This document shows, piece by piece, positions 51,133-59,711 of a DNA stretch of 64,000 nt. Made by a program: the position numbers and the translations under genes. Each line of letters opens with the position of its first letter. Position 1 is the stretch's first letter. The notes under the pieces are model-generated. The model was not told the DNA's origin, did not search any database, and saw nothing but the letters and a program-made list of their open reading frames with translations. Source of the DNA: Xanthobacteraceae bacterium (GTDB taxonomy: Bacteria > Pseudomonadota > Alphaproteobacteria > Rhizobiales > Xanthobacteraceae); contig JAMLIK010000001.1 in NCBI GenBank assembly GCA_023954195.1, positions 1,647,724 through 1,711,723 of the forward strand. Reading direction: 5' to 3'.

Positions 51133-51298
51133 CGTCGTCCCCGCGAAGGCGGGGACCCATAACCCCTGGCATCAGTTTTAAGTGCGAGATTCAAATCGAT
51201 TGACCGCCGCAGCCAAATATCAGCGACACGGAGTATGGGTCCCCGCCGGAGCCTGTCATCGGGCGGCGCTTTGCGCCGACCCGTTGGCGGGGACGACG
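51133..51298. repeat. Family B mosaic element, copy 3
   Basis: The left end CGTCGTCCCCGC-GAAG-GCGGGGACCCATAACCCCTGG and a right arm beginning ATGGGTCCCCGCCGGAGCCTG (about 51236) ending GGACGACG. A truncated extra start CGTCGTCCCCC lies at 51109. The right arm is nearly identical to that at 23147; the left-end ACCCATAACCCCTGG is the inverse of the right-end CCAGGGGTTATGGGT of copy 4. Confidence 0.85.
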
Positions 51299-51351
51299 CG
51301 GCGTGTTGGAGCGAGCGCGGTCGCACACGTCAAATGCCGGGCGGCCGGCCG

Positions 51352-51846
51352 ATGACCCCGCTTCGCGCCGGCATCGTCGCGGCCACGGTCGCGCTGCTCC
51401 TCGATCAGGCCAGCAAGCTGTGGCTCCTGTTCGTGTTCGACCTCGGCCATCGCGGCGCGGTGGCGGTGACGCCGTTTCTCGATCTGGTGCTGACCTGGAA
51501 CACCGGCATCAGTTATGGCTGGTTCCAGCAGGACGGCCCCTGGGGGGCGGCGATGCTGCTGGGCTTCAAGGTCGTCGCCGTGATCGCGTTGGCGATCTGG
51601 ATGGCGCGGTCGAAAACCCGGCCCGCGACTATCGGCCTCGGCCTGATTATCGGCGGAGCGATCGGCAACGCCATCGACCGCGCAGCTTATGGCGCGGTGG
51701 TCGATTTCGCCCTGCTCCATTTCCGATGGGGCGAAAAAACCTTTAATTGGTATGTATTTAACATTGCCGACGCGGCCATCGTTGTCGGCGTGGCGCTGCT
51801 GCTGTATGACTCCTTCCGCGGGCCCGACGCCGTAAAAGCGCCCTGA
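51352..51846 (+). CDS. lspA: Lipoprotein signal peptidase (signal peptidase II)
   Basis: Membrane aspartic protease that cleaves prolipoproteins such as CpaD and the TPR lipoprotein encoded here. The 164 residues have four helices; conserved blocks are LLLDQASKLWLLFVFD, WNTGISYGWFQ, GGAIGNAIDRAAYGAVVDFA (first catalytic Asp) and YVFNIADAAIVVGV (second). ATG 51352 is chosen; ATG 51334 is possible, and earlier codons belong to the repeat. Confidence 0.95.
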   Translation: MTPLRAGIVAATVALLLDQASKLWLLFVFDLGHRGAVAVTPFLDLVLTWNTGISYGWFQQDGPWGAAMLLGFKVVAVIALAIWMARSKTRPATIGLGLIIGGAIGNAIDRAAYGAVVDFALLHFRWGEKTFNWYVFNIADAAIVVGVALLLYDSFRGPDAVKAP

Positions 51847-51975
51847 TCCCGGCCGATATGCTGTTGGAATGCACAAAGCTGACTTTGCCGGTCAGGACGC
51901 TTGCGGACGCCGCATCCGGAAGCGGTGCGGAGCGCGACCGGCCCGATTGAAGCAGATTTGAACAGGATCCTCGTG

Positions 51976-52704
51976 ATGCGCAAAGCCGGAACCAGCCGCC
52001 CGACCATGCTCAATCCCTTCCGGGGAACGATCGCGCCGACCCGCTTGTCTCGCGCCGTCCGGATCGGCGTGGCCACGCTTGGCGTCGGTCTGGTGCTCGG
52101 CGGCCACATCGCCCACGCGCAGGACTCCGACGACGATGATTCGACCTTCGAGGAAAAAATTATCCGGAATATCATGAGCGGCATCGGCGCCACCAACGGC
52201 ACCGAATCCGGCATCGAATATCGCGAGCGGTCGCCGCTGGTGATCCCGCCCAAGATCGATCTGCCGCCGCCGCAGTCCGCCGCAGCGGCGACCCCCGCGA
52301 ATTGGCCGAAGGATGTCGACGCCGCCGAGCGAAAGCGCATTCGCGCCGCCGAGAAGAAGCGCGTGATGGGCGCCGAGGGCGCGCGTCCGCTGACGCCGAA
52401 GGAACTCGCCGTCGGCACCACCAAGCACGTCGCGGCCACCGAGCCGCTCCAGCCGGGCGTCACCTCGAATCCGGTTCTGATGCCGTCGCAGCTCGGCTAC
52501 AAGGGGACCCTGCTCGACACCATGTTCGGCGGCTCCAAAACCCAAAGCGCGCCGTTCACCGGCGAACCGGAGCGCGAGCAATTGACCCAGCCGCCGCCGG
52601 GCTACCAGACGCCGTCGCCGAATTTCGCCTATGGCACCGGCCCCAAGCAGCCGCTGGCGCAACAGGGCGTCTACGACATCCAGACCGGCAAGGAAGTCAA
52701 ATAA
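51976..52704 (+). CDS. Conserved exported protein of unknown function
   Basis: 242 residues. A long basic N-terminus leads to a hydrophobic export segment (IGVATLGVGLVLGGHIAHAQ), then an acidic patch (DSDDDDSTFEEKIIRNIMSG), a charged helical stretch rich in Lys, Arg and Glu (DAAERKRIRAAEKKRVMGAE) and a Pro/Gln/Gly-rich, low-complexity C-terminus (PPPGYQTPSPNFAYGTGPKQ). No catalytic motif was recognised. It follows lspA by about 130 bp in the same direction and precedes the M16 peptidase pair. Confidence 0.78.
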   Translation: MRKAGTSRPTMLNPFRGTIAPTRLSRAVRIGVATLGVGLVLGGHIAHAQDSDDDDSTFEEKIIRNIMSGIGATNGTESGIEYRERSPLVIPPKIDLPPPQSAAAATPANWPKDVDAAERKRIRAAEKKRVMGAEGARPLTPKELAVGTTKHVAATEPLQPGVTSNPVLMPSQLGYKGTLLDTMFGGSKTQSAPFTGEPEREQLTQPPPGYQTPSPNFAYGTGPKQPLAQQGVYDIQTGKEVK

Positions 52705-53117
52705 GCGCGACCTTGATGGCAATGCTGCCGGCGACGGGACGAAAGCCCGCCGCATGGCTTCGTCGCGGTGGACGAGCTTGAACCTCGGCCGCGCCGGAAT
52801 CGTCGATCCGCCATTGGTCCCGCCAATAGTCGTTTGAGTCTCGACAGTCGCGGCGCGGACCGTCGCAACGGGAAGCCCGTGTTCGAATCGAACCATGGCT
52901 GCGCGATTGTGATCCAATATGACTTTAATTTAACGGGCTTTCCTCACGCGAACTGTTATTCACTTTATTGTTCACTTGGCCCGGAGATGCTTGCTCCCTT
53001 TTTTTGATCGAGCATGATCTCATCCGAGAACCAGTTCCCGCTTTTCGGGACGATGCTTCAGCTCTCGCCAAAGGACAGGCCGCCTCCCATGACGCTTCAT
53101 CGCAACCGGCACCCCTC
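52705..53117. other. Intergenic region before the M16 peptidase pair
   Basis: 413 bp without a recognised gene. It holds a reverse family D repeat (53010-53056) and an AT-rich patch around 52916-52980 with TGTTATTCACTTTATTGTTC, a plausible promoter area for the peptidase operon. Confidence 0.6.
53010..53056. repeat. Dispersed repeat, family D, copy 2 (reverse orientation)
   Basis: GAGCATGATCTCATCCGAGAACCAGTTCCCGCTTTTCGGGACGATGC is the reverse complement type of the unit at 10021 (GCATGATGCCGAAAAGTGG..). Confidence 0.75.
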
Positions 53118-54554
53118 ATGATCCCCATGCTCCCCCGCGCCGCGCAATGTCTCGCCGCGGCGGCCATGCTGCTGACGCTGGTCGCCCCTGGCGCCGTCAT
53201 CGCCCAGACCGACGCCTCTCCGCCGCCGACCACCTTCACGCTCGACAACGGGCTGCAAGTGGTGGTGATCCCCGATCACCGCACGCCGGTCGTCACCCAG
53301 ATGATCTGGTACAAGGTCGGCTCCGCCGACGAGACGCCGGGCAAGTCGGGGCTGGCGCATTTCCTCGAACACCTGATGTTCAAGGGCACCGCGAAACATC
53401 CGGCCGGCGAATTCTCGCAGACCGTGCTCAAGGTCGGCGGCAACGAGAACGCCTTCACCTCGACCGACTACACCGGCTATTTCCAGCGCGTGCCGCGCGA
53501 CCAACTTGGCCGCATGATGGAATTCGAGGCCGACCGCATGACCGGCCTGGTGCTGAAGGACGAGAACGTCCTGCCCGAGCGCGACGTCGTGCTTGAGGAA
53601 TACAACATGCGGGTCGCCAACAATCCCGACGCGCGGCTGTCCGAACAGATCATGGCCGCGCTCTATCTCAACCATCCCTATGGCCGCCCGATCATCGGCT
53701 GGCATCATGAGATCGAGAAGCTCAACCGCGAGGACGCGCTGGCGTTCTACCATCGCTTCTACGCGCCCAACAACGCGACGCTGGTGATCGCCGGCGACGT
53801 CGAGGCGGCCGACGTGCGCAAGCTCGCCGAGCGCACCTTCGGCCCGATTCCGGCGCAACCCTCGATTCCGGCCAAGCGCGTCCGGCCGCAGGAGCCTGTG
53901 CCGGCCGCGCCGCGCACCGTGACGCTGGCCGATCCGCGCGTCGAACAGCCGGTGTTGCGGCGTTATTATCTGGTGCCCTCGGCGGTCACCGCGCAGAAGC
54001 AGAGCGCGGCGCTGGAAGTGCTGGCCCAGTTGCTGGGCTCCGGCAGCAATTCCTATCTCTATCGCGCGCTGGTGGTCGATCAGCCGCTCGCGGTCAGCGC
54101 CAATGCCGGCGTCCAGAGCACCGCCATCGATCCGACCCAGTTCATGGTGGCGGCGGCGCCGAAGCCCGGTGTGGATTTCGCCACGGTCGAGAAAGCCATC
54201 AACGAGGTGATCGCCAAACTCAAGCGCGACACCGTTCCGGCTGAGGAACTCGAACGCGCCAAGACCCAGCTCGTGGCGCAGGCGATCTACGCCCAGGACA
54301 GCCAGGCGGCGCTGGCGCGCTGGTATGGCGCGGCGCTCGCCGTCGGCCTCACCGTCAGCGACGTCCGACACTGGCCGGATCAGATCCGCGCGGTCACCGC
54401 CGATGAGGTGCGCGAGGCGGCGCGAACCTGGCTCATCCCCAATCGCTCCGTCACCGGCTATCTGGTCAAGGACACCACGCCGAAGGAATCCGCCAGTAGC
54501 GGTCAGGATTCCACCGGCGACAAGGGCCATCCCGGCAAGGAGAAACGCTCATGA
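53118..54554 (+). CDS. M16 zinc peptidase (pitrilysin family), catalytic subunit
   Basis: Exported metallopeptidase of the mitochondrial processing peptidase-like group. The 478 residues start with a signal peptide (AAQCLAAAAMLLTLVAPGAVIAQ) followed by the inverted zinc motif HFLEH in SGLAHFLEHLMFKGT and the downstream Glu in VVLEEYNMRV. A second M16 domain follows. Its end overlaps the next M16 gene (ATGA), so both subunits are made together and should form a heterodimer in the periplasm. ATG 53118 or 53127 could be the start. Confidence 0.95.
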   Translation: MIPMLPRAAQCLAAAAMLLTLVAPGAVIAQTDASPPPTTFTLDNGLQVVVIPDHRTPVVTQMIWYKVGSADETPGKSGLAHFLEHLMFKGTAKHPAGEFSQTVLKVGGNENAFTSTDYTGYFQRVPRDQLGRMMEFEADRMTGLVLKDENVLPERDVVLEEYNMRVANNPDARLSEQIMAALYLNHPYGRPIIGWHHEIEKLNREDALAFYHRFYAPNNATLVIAGDVEAADVRKLAERTFGPIPAQPSIPAKRVRPQEPVPAAPRTVTLADPRVEQPVLRRYYLVPSAVTAQKQSAALEVLAQLLGSGSNSYLYRALVVDQPLAVSANAGVQSTAIDPTQFMVAAAPKPGVDFATVEKAINEVIAKLKRDTVPAEELERAKTQLVAQAIYAQDSQAALARWYGAALAVGLTVSDVRHWPDQIRAVTADEVREAARTWLIPNRSVTGYLVKDTTPKESASSGQDSTGDKGHPGKEKRS

Positions 54555-55912
54555 TCGCGATTGCGCGCGTCGCCGCCACGGCCGTCGGCGGCCTGATGCT
54601 GGCGATCACCGCCGTGCTGCCGGCGCAGGCCACCGCGAAGATCCAGCACCTGGTGACGCCGGGCGGCATCTCGGCGTGGTTCGTGCAGGACGCCACGGTG
54701 CCGGTGATCGCCATGCAGTACGCCTTCGCCGGCGGCGCCAGCCAGGACCCGGCCGGAAAGCCCGGCGTCGCCACGCTGGTCGCCAGCACGCTCGACGAAG
54801 GCGCCGGCGATCTCGATTCCAGCGCCTTCCACGAGCGGCTCGACCGCCGCGCCATCGACCTCTCCTTCAACGCTACGCGCGACGAACTGCGCGGTTCGCT
54901 GCGCATGCTGAAGGACGACCGCAATGAGGCGTTCTCGCTGCTGCGGCTGGCGCTGACCGCGCCGCGTTTCGAGGCCGCCGACATCGAGCGGATTCGGGCG
55001 CAGATCATGTCCGGGCTGCGACGGGAGACCAGCGATCCCGGTTCGCTGGCGGGCCACAAGTTCATGGCGGCGGCGTTCGGGAATCACCCTTACGGGCGGC
55101 CGACCAGCGGCACCTTGGAGAGTGTCCCTACCATCACCGCCGACGACCTGCGTGACTACACCCGCCGCGTGGTGGCGAAGGACCACCTGACGATCGCGGT
55201 AGTCGGCGACATCGATGCGGCGTCGCTGTCGAAACTGCTCGACGACACTTTCGGCGCGCTGCCGGCGAAAGGCGATCTCACGCCGGTTGCCGACGTGACG
55301 GCGTCAAGCCCGCCGCAAAGCTATTTCATCCCGCTCGACGTGCCGCAGACCGTGGTGATGTTCGGCGGCCCCGGCATCAAGCGCGACGATCCCGATTTCA
55401 TGGCCGGCTACATCGTCAGCCACATTCTCGGCGGCGGCGGGCTGTCGTCGCGGCTCTATCACGAGGTGCGCGAGAAGCGCGGCCTGGCCTATTCCGTGGT
55501 GCAATACCTGTCATGGATGCGGCACTCGGCGCTGTTCCTCGGCAACACCGCGACCCGCGCCGACCGCGCCAACGAGACCGTCGACACCATCAAGGCCGAG
55601 GTCAAGCGGATGGCCGACGGTGGCCCGACGCAACAGGAACTCGACGAGGCCAAATCCTATCTCAAGGGCTCGCAGATGCTGGCGCTCGACACCTCGGTGA
55701 AACTCGCCTCCGCGCTGCTGCAATTCCAGCTCGACAAGCTCGGCATCGACTATATCGAGAAACGCAACGCCATGGTCGATGCGGTGACGCTGGACGACGC
55801 CAGGCGCGTCGCCAAGCGGCTGTGGGGCAAGGGCCTGATTACCGTGGTGGTCGGCCGCCCGCAACAGGCCGCGGCCCGACCCGCCGCGGCGACCGCGCCG
55901 AAGGCGGATTGA
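54551..55912 (+). CDS. M16 peptidase-like protein without zinc ligands
   Basis: 453-residue partner of the preceding peptidase. It has a signal peptide (VAATAVGGLMLAITAVLPAQ) and the M16 fold, but the HxxEH motif is absent: the corresponding region is ASQDPAGKPGVATLVASTLD. The conserved Arg-Tyr segment LSSRLYHEVREKRGLAYSVV is retained, as in non-catalytic subunits of this family that shape the substrate chamber. The four-base overlap indicates coupled translation. Confidence 0.93.
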   Translation: MIAIARVAATAVGGLMLAITAVLPAQATAKIQHLVTPGGISAWFVQDATVPVIAMQYAFAGGASQDPAGKPGVATLVASTLDEGAGDLDSSAFHERLDRRAIDLSFNATRDELRGSLRMLKDDRNEAFSLLRLALTAPRFEAADIERIRAQIMSGLRRETSDPGSLAGHKFMAAAFGNHPYGRPTSGTLESVPTITADDLRDYTRRVVAKDHLTIAVVGDIDAASLSKLLDDTFGALPAKGDLTPVADVTASSPPQSYFIPLDVPQTVVMFGGPGIKRDDPDFMAGYIVSHILGGGGLSSRLYHEVREKRGLAYSVVQYLSWMRHSALFLGNTATRADRANETVDTIKAEVKRMADGGPTQQELDEAKSYLKGSQMLALDTSVKLASALLQFQLDKLGIDYIEKRNAMVDAVTLDDARRVAKRLWGKGLITVVVGRPQQAAARPAAATAPKAD

Positions 55913-55961
55913 GCGAAGCGTCCCCCGCCCCGGCCCGGAAGCAACCTGAACGCCGTCACGT

Positions 55962-56408
55962 TCATGCCTTCCGGGCACGTAGCCTACCCTTCATTTTCAA
56001 GCCATCACGCATATTGAGCCCCAGCAGAGTGAGATTCGCCGCGCCCGCGACCAGTTCGAGCGCCTGCACCGCGTAGAAAACGGTATCGAACGCACCGGCT
56101 CTGGCCTTGAAGGCAAGGAACAGCGCGGCTGGAATAAGAACCAGAACGCCGTTGATGGCGATCAGCGGCATACGCTTGATTTTTGCACCGACCAATCCGG
56201 CCCGCCGTCCCTTAGCCAACGCAAATCCCGTTCCACCGGTCGCGGCCAGCGCCGGAATCAGCACGAGGAAACCCCATGGAATAGCGATCTTGACGGCCGC
56301 AATGGCAGTTTCGGAGAGGAACAACTCAGAAATCGTCGTCGATAGCCAGAAGGTTGCGATCGTCAGAATAGCAATCAGACCGGCGACCGGGTGAATAATA
56401 CGTGGCAT
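55962..56408 (-). CDS. Small four-helix membrane protein of unknown function
   Basis: 148 residues with about four predicted transmembrane helices: HPVAGLIAILTIATFWLS, IAIPWGFLVLIPALAATGGT, PLIAINGVLVLIPAALFLAF and AVQALELVAGAANLTLLGLN. AGGGAG precedes its ATG. It is transcribed divergently from a MarR regulator with a perfect 20-bp palindrome between, so it is probably the regulator's target. No family recognised; a transport or stress role is conceivable. Confidence 0.82.
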   Translation of the reverse strand: MPRIIHPVAGLIAILTIATFWLSTTISELFLSETAIAAVKIAIPWGFLVLIPALAATGGTGFALAKGRRAGLVGAKIKRMPLIAINGVLVLIPAALFLAFKARAGAFDTVFYAVQALELVAGAANLTLLGLNMRDGLKMKGRLRARKA

Positions 56409-56470
56409 GGCGCGCTCCCTATGAGCTACATTGTCATCATCATGTCAAATCGGTGCGACACAAATATATA

Positions 56471-56490
56471 ATTGACACTATAGTGTCAAT
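56471..56490. promoter_or_regulatory. Perfect 20-bp palindromic operator
   Basis: ATTGACACTATAGTGTCAAT, without mismatch. Each half-site contains TTGACA, the sigma-70 -35 consensus, once on each strand, so a bound dimer would cover the -35 elements of both divergent genes. It is 18 bp before the MarR gene and 62 bp before the membrane protein start. Confidence 0.8.
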
Positions 56491-56508
56491 ATAAATTTAT
56501 GGTGACAA

Positions 56509-56985
56509 ATGGATGAGATAGACTCGACGTCGAAGGGCGAGGCTTTGACCGACCTGATTCTGACGATGTTTCGGGCGAACAACCTGACGCTCACCTGGGG
56601 CGACAAGCTCGTCGCCCCGTTCGGGCTGACTAGCGCCCGATGGCAGATTCTCGGTGCCATCGTACTCTCGGAGCGATCACAGCCGGTGGCGTGGATCGCC
56701 CGCGATCTTGGTGCGAACCGGCAAAACGTGCAGCGCATCGTCAACGACCTGCACAAGGAAGGGCTGGTCGAGTTCCGGCCCAACCCGCACCATCGCCGGG
56801 CACATCTGGTGGTGCTGACCGACAAGGGCCGCCGCGCCTACGAAGCCGCGATCAACGCATACAATCCCAAGGTGAAAGCGTTGGCGGCGGACCTTTCCCT
56901 TGAAGAAATCAGGACGGCGCACCGCGTGATCGCCACGCTGCGAGAACGGCTTGAGCGCGAGATCGACACCGGAAAGCAGCCTTGA
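56509..56985 (+). CDS. MarR-family transcriptional regulator
   Basis: 158-residue winged-helix repressor type. DNA-binding domain: LTWGDKLVAPFGLTSARWQI, LSERSQPVAWIARDLGANRQ (helix-turn-helix), RIVNDLHKEGLVEFRPNPHH with wing RRAHLVVLTDKGRRAYEA. It is adjacent to a perfect palindrome, typical for autoregulation and control of the divergent gene. The ligand is unknown. Ribosome binding is weak, which suits low regulator levels. Confidence 0.94.
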   Translation: MDEIDSTSKGEALTDLILTMFRANNLTLTWGDKLVAPFGLTSARWQILGAIVLSERSQPVAWIARDLGANRQNVQRIVNDLHKEGLVEFRPNPHHRRAHLVVLTDKGRRAYEAAINAYNPKVKALAADLSLEEIRTAHRVIATLRERLEREIDTGKQP

Positions 56986-57111
56986 CCGACGGTGTTCCCA
57001 CGGCCCTCCATTCATCGATTGAACGCCGTCGTCCTTCCGACACTCACTATGGCGTTGACGGCCATGCCGCCGCATGGTGTCCCACAACGACTTTCATTCA
57101 CCGGTGCCCCC

Positions 57112-57531
57112 ATGCTGCGGATCACGCGCGACATCACGCTCCATGAGGACGATATCGAGATCGGCTTCGTCCGCGCCTCGGGGCCGGGCGGGCAGAATGT
57201 CAACAAGCTCGCCACCGCCGCGCAACTGCGCTTCGACACCAACCGGCTGACGCTCCCGGACGACACCCGCGCGCGACTCGTCCGCATCGCGGGGCAGCGC
57301 ATGACCAAGGACGGCGTCATCGTCATTCACGCCCAGCGCTTCCGCACCCAGGAGCGCAACCGCGCTGACGCCATCGACCGGCTGGTGGCGATGCTGCGCG
57401 AGGCTGCGGTCCGGCCGACGCCGCGCCGCGCCACCAAACCGACGCTCGGCTCCAAGCTGCGCCGGCTCGACGGCAAGAAGCGCCGCGCCGATGTCAAGGC
57501 GAAGCGCGGGCGAACGAGGTATGAGGAATAG
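57112..57531 (+). CDS. arfB: Peptidyl-tRNA hydrolase ArfB (ribosome rescue factor)
   Basis: Stop-codon-independent hydrolase that frees stalled ribosomes. The 139 residues have the catalytic GGQ in GFVRASGPGGQNVNK near residue 28 and a basic C-terminal tail (KLRRLDGKKRRADVKAKRGR) that enters the mRNA channel, as in E. coli ArfB (140 residues). Start 57112 gives the conserved N-terminus (LRITRDITLHEDDIEIGFVR); the upstream in-frame residues are not conserved-looking. A family B element follows directly. Confidence 0.95.
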   Translation: MLRITRDITLHEDDIEIGFVRASGPGGQNVNKLATAAQLRFDTNRLTLPDDTRARLVRIAGQRMTKDGVIVIHAQRFRTQERNRADAIDRLVAMLREAAVRPTPRRATKPTLGSKLRRLDGKKRRADVKAKRGRTRYEE

Positions 57532-57540
57532 ATTCAGTTG

Positions 57541-57662
57541 GTCGTCCCCGCGCAGGCGGGGACCCATACGCCGCGGCAGCAGCGAGACGAAAAGCGCCTG
57601 TTGCTACACCCATGATAACAACCAAGGCCAGGGGTTATGGGTCCCGCCTGCGCGGGGACGAC
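57541..57662. repeat. Family B mosaic element, copy 4
   Basis: The left end GTCGTCCCCGC-GCAG-GCGGGGACCCATACGCCGC and the right end CCAGGGGTTATGGGTCCCGCC-TGCG-CGGGGACGACC, spacing about 60 bp. It starts 10 bases after the arfB stop. Confidence 0.85.
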
Positions 57663-57758
57663 CAATATAATTACTCCGGGACAATCCGCCCTCGCCCCAT
57701 GCAATCGCGGCGGCGAACGCCTAAACTGGCCGCTCTCCCGAATCGAGTCACTGCCGCG

Positions 57759-59558
57759 ATGCCCGTCCGCCAACTGCCCGAAGCCATCGTCAACCGCATC
57801 GCCGCCGGCGAGGTGGTGGAGCGGCCGGCCAGCGTGGTGAAGGAACTGGTGGAGAACGCGCTCGACGCCGGCGCGACCCGGATCGACGTCTTCACCGATG
57901 GCGGCGGGCGGCGGCGCATCGGCGTCACCGATAACGGCGGCGGCATGGCCCGCGCCGACCTGGCGCTCGCGGTCGACCGCCACGCCACCTCCAAGCTCGA
58001 CGACGAGGATCTGCTGCGCATCCGGACGCTGGGTTTTCGCGGCGAAGCGCTGCCCTCGATCGGCGCGGTGGCGCGGCTCGCGATTACCACGCGGCACGCC
58101 GGCGAGCCGCATGCCTGGAGCATGAACGTCGAGGGCGGCGCGAAATCGCCGATCGTCCCCGCCGCGCTGACGCAAGGCACCCGCGTCGAGGTCGGCGACC
58201 TGTTTTTCGCGACGCCGGCGCGGCTGAAATTCCTCAAGACCGACCGCACCGAGGCGGAGGCGATCCGCGAGGCGGTGCGGCGCCTCGCCATGGCGCGGCC
58301 TGACGTCGCCTTCACGCTGGCCGGCGAGGAACGCGCGCCCGTGACATGGGCCGCCGCGCTGCCCGGCGCGCCGGGGCAGTTGACGCGGCTCGGCGACATT
58401 CTCGGCGCGGATTTTCGCGCCGCCGCCATTCCCGTCGCCAGCGAGCGCGAGGGCGTCCGGGTCGAGGGCTATGCCGCGACGCCGTCGCTGACCCGCGCCA
58501 ACGCGCTCGGGCAATACCTGTTTGTTAACGGCCGCCCGGTCCGCGACAAGCTGATCGTCGGCGCGGTGCGCGCGGCTTACGCCGATTATCTGCCGCGCGA
58601 CCGCCACCCGGTGCTGGCGCTGTTCGTCACGCTCGATCCGCGCGAGGTCGACGCCAACGTGCATCCGGCCAAGACCGAGGTGCGCTTCCGCAACGCCGGC
58701 CTTGTGCGGGCGCTGATCGTGCATGCGCTCAAGGACGGTCTCGCCCGCGAGGGCCAGCGCACGGCGGCAAACAGCGACGGCGCGGTGTTGTCGTCGTTCC
58801 GGCCGGCGTTCGCCCCGCGCCCGGCGAACTGGGACTGGCGGCGCTCGCCGGCCTCGCCCGCCTTCGCCTATGATCGCGCGCCGGGATTTGACGAGCGCAC
58901 ACAAGCCGCGTTCGACGTCGGCGCGCCCTCCGCCGACGTTCGGTTCGAAACCGCGCAGCCCGCGCCCGACCTGCTCGACCGCCCGCTCGGCGCGGCGCGC
59001 ACGCAAATCCACGAGAACTATATCGTGGCCCAGACCCGCGACGGCCTCGTCGTGGTGGATCAGCATGCCGCGCATGAGCGCATCGTCTACGAGCGGCTGA
59101 AGGCATCGCTCGCTGCAAGCGGCGTGCAGCGGCAGATGCTGCTGATCCCGGAGATCGTCGAACTCGACGAGGCCACGGTGGAAAAGCTGATCGCGCGCGC
59201 CGACGAACTCGGCCGCTTCGGCCTCGCCATCGAATCGTTCGGTCCCGGCGCGGTGGCGGTGCGCGAGACGCCGGCGCTGCTCGGCAAGACCAACGCGGCG
59301 GCGCTGCTGCGCGACCTCGCCGAACACATGGCGGAATGGGACGAAGCGCTGCCGCTGGAACGGCGGCTGTTGCACGTCGCCGCAACCATGGCCTGCCACG
59401 GCTCGGTGCGATCGGGGCGCATCCTCAAGCCGGAGGAAATGAACGCGCTGTTGCGCGAGATGGAATCGACGCCGAACTCCGGCCAGTGCAACCACGGGCG
59501 GCCGACTTATGTCGAACTCAAGCTGGCGGACATCGAGAAGCTGTTCGGGCGGAGGTAG
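57759..59558 (+). CDS. mutL: DNA mismatch repair protein MutL (endonuclease type)
   Basis: Couples MutS to strand incision. The 599 residues have an N-terminal GHKL ATPase (VVERPASVVKELVENALDAG, VTDNGGGMARADLALAVDRH, RTLGFRGEALPSIG) and a C-terminal dimerisation/endonuclease domain with DQHAAHERIVYE (about residues 434-445), fitting the DQHA-x2-E-x4-E metal-binding motif, plus ACHGSVRSG and CNHGRPTYVEL. Such MutL proteins nick DNA themselves and occur in bacteria without MutH. Start 57759 is preferred over earlier codons. Confidence 0.96.
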   Translation: MPVRQLPEAIVNRIAAGEVVERPASVVKELVENALDAGATRIDVFTDGGGRRRIGVTDNGGGMARADLALAVDRHATSKLDDEDLLRIRTLGFRGEALPSIGAVARLAITTRHAGEPHAWSMNVEGGAKSPIVPAALTQGTRVEVGDLFFATPARLKFLKTDRTEAEAIREAVRRLAMARPDVAFTLAGEERAPVTWAAALPGAPGQLTRLGDILGADFRAAAIPVASEREGVRVEGYAATPSLTRANALGQYLFVNGRPVRDKLIVGAVRAAYADYLPRDRHPVLALFVTLDPREVDANVHPAKTEVRFRNAGLVRALIVHALKDGLAREGQRTAANSDGAVLSSFRPAFAPRPANWDWRRSPASPAFAYDRAPGFDERTQAAFDVGAPSADVRFETAQPAPDLLDRPLGAARTQIHENYIVAQTRDGLVVVDQHAAHERIVYERLKASLAASGVQRQMLLIPEIVELDEATVEKLIARADELGRFGLAIESFGPGAVAVRETPALLGKTNAAALLRDLAEHMAEWDEALPLERRLLHVAATMACHGSVRSGRILKPEEMNALLREMESTPNSGQCNHGRPTYVELKLADIEKLFGRR

Positions 59559-59653
59559 GATTACCACCTCCCCATGTCCCGGATGCGATGCCGCGCGAGC
59601 GCAAGCAACCTGCCGCTTCGCTGATCCGGGACCGTCGCGGACGGTGCCTTTGA

Positions 59654-59710
59654 TACGGTCCCGACTCTGCGGCGCATCACGACGTGCTGCGTCGCGTCCG
59701 GGACACGGAC
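59654..59710. repeat. Dispersed repeat, family E, copy 1
   Basis: TACGGTCCCGACTCTGCGGCGCATCACGACGTGCTGCGTCGCGTCCGGGACACGGA. A clear relative is at 62256-62313 (GACGGTCCCGGTTCTGCGAC.. ..CGTGACACGG). It forms a hairpin (CGGTCCCG / CGGGACACG ends). Located after mutL, against the convergent gene end. Confidence 0.7.
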
Positions 59711-59711
59711 C

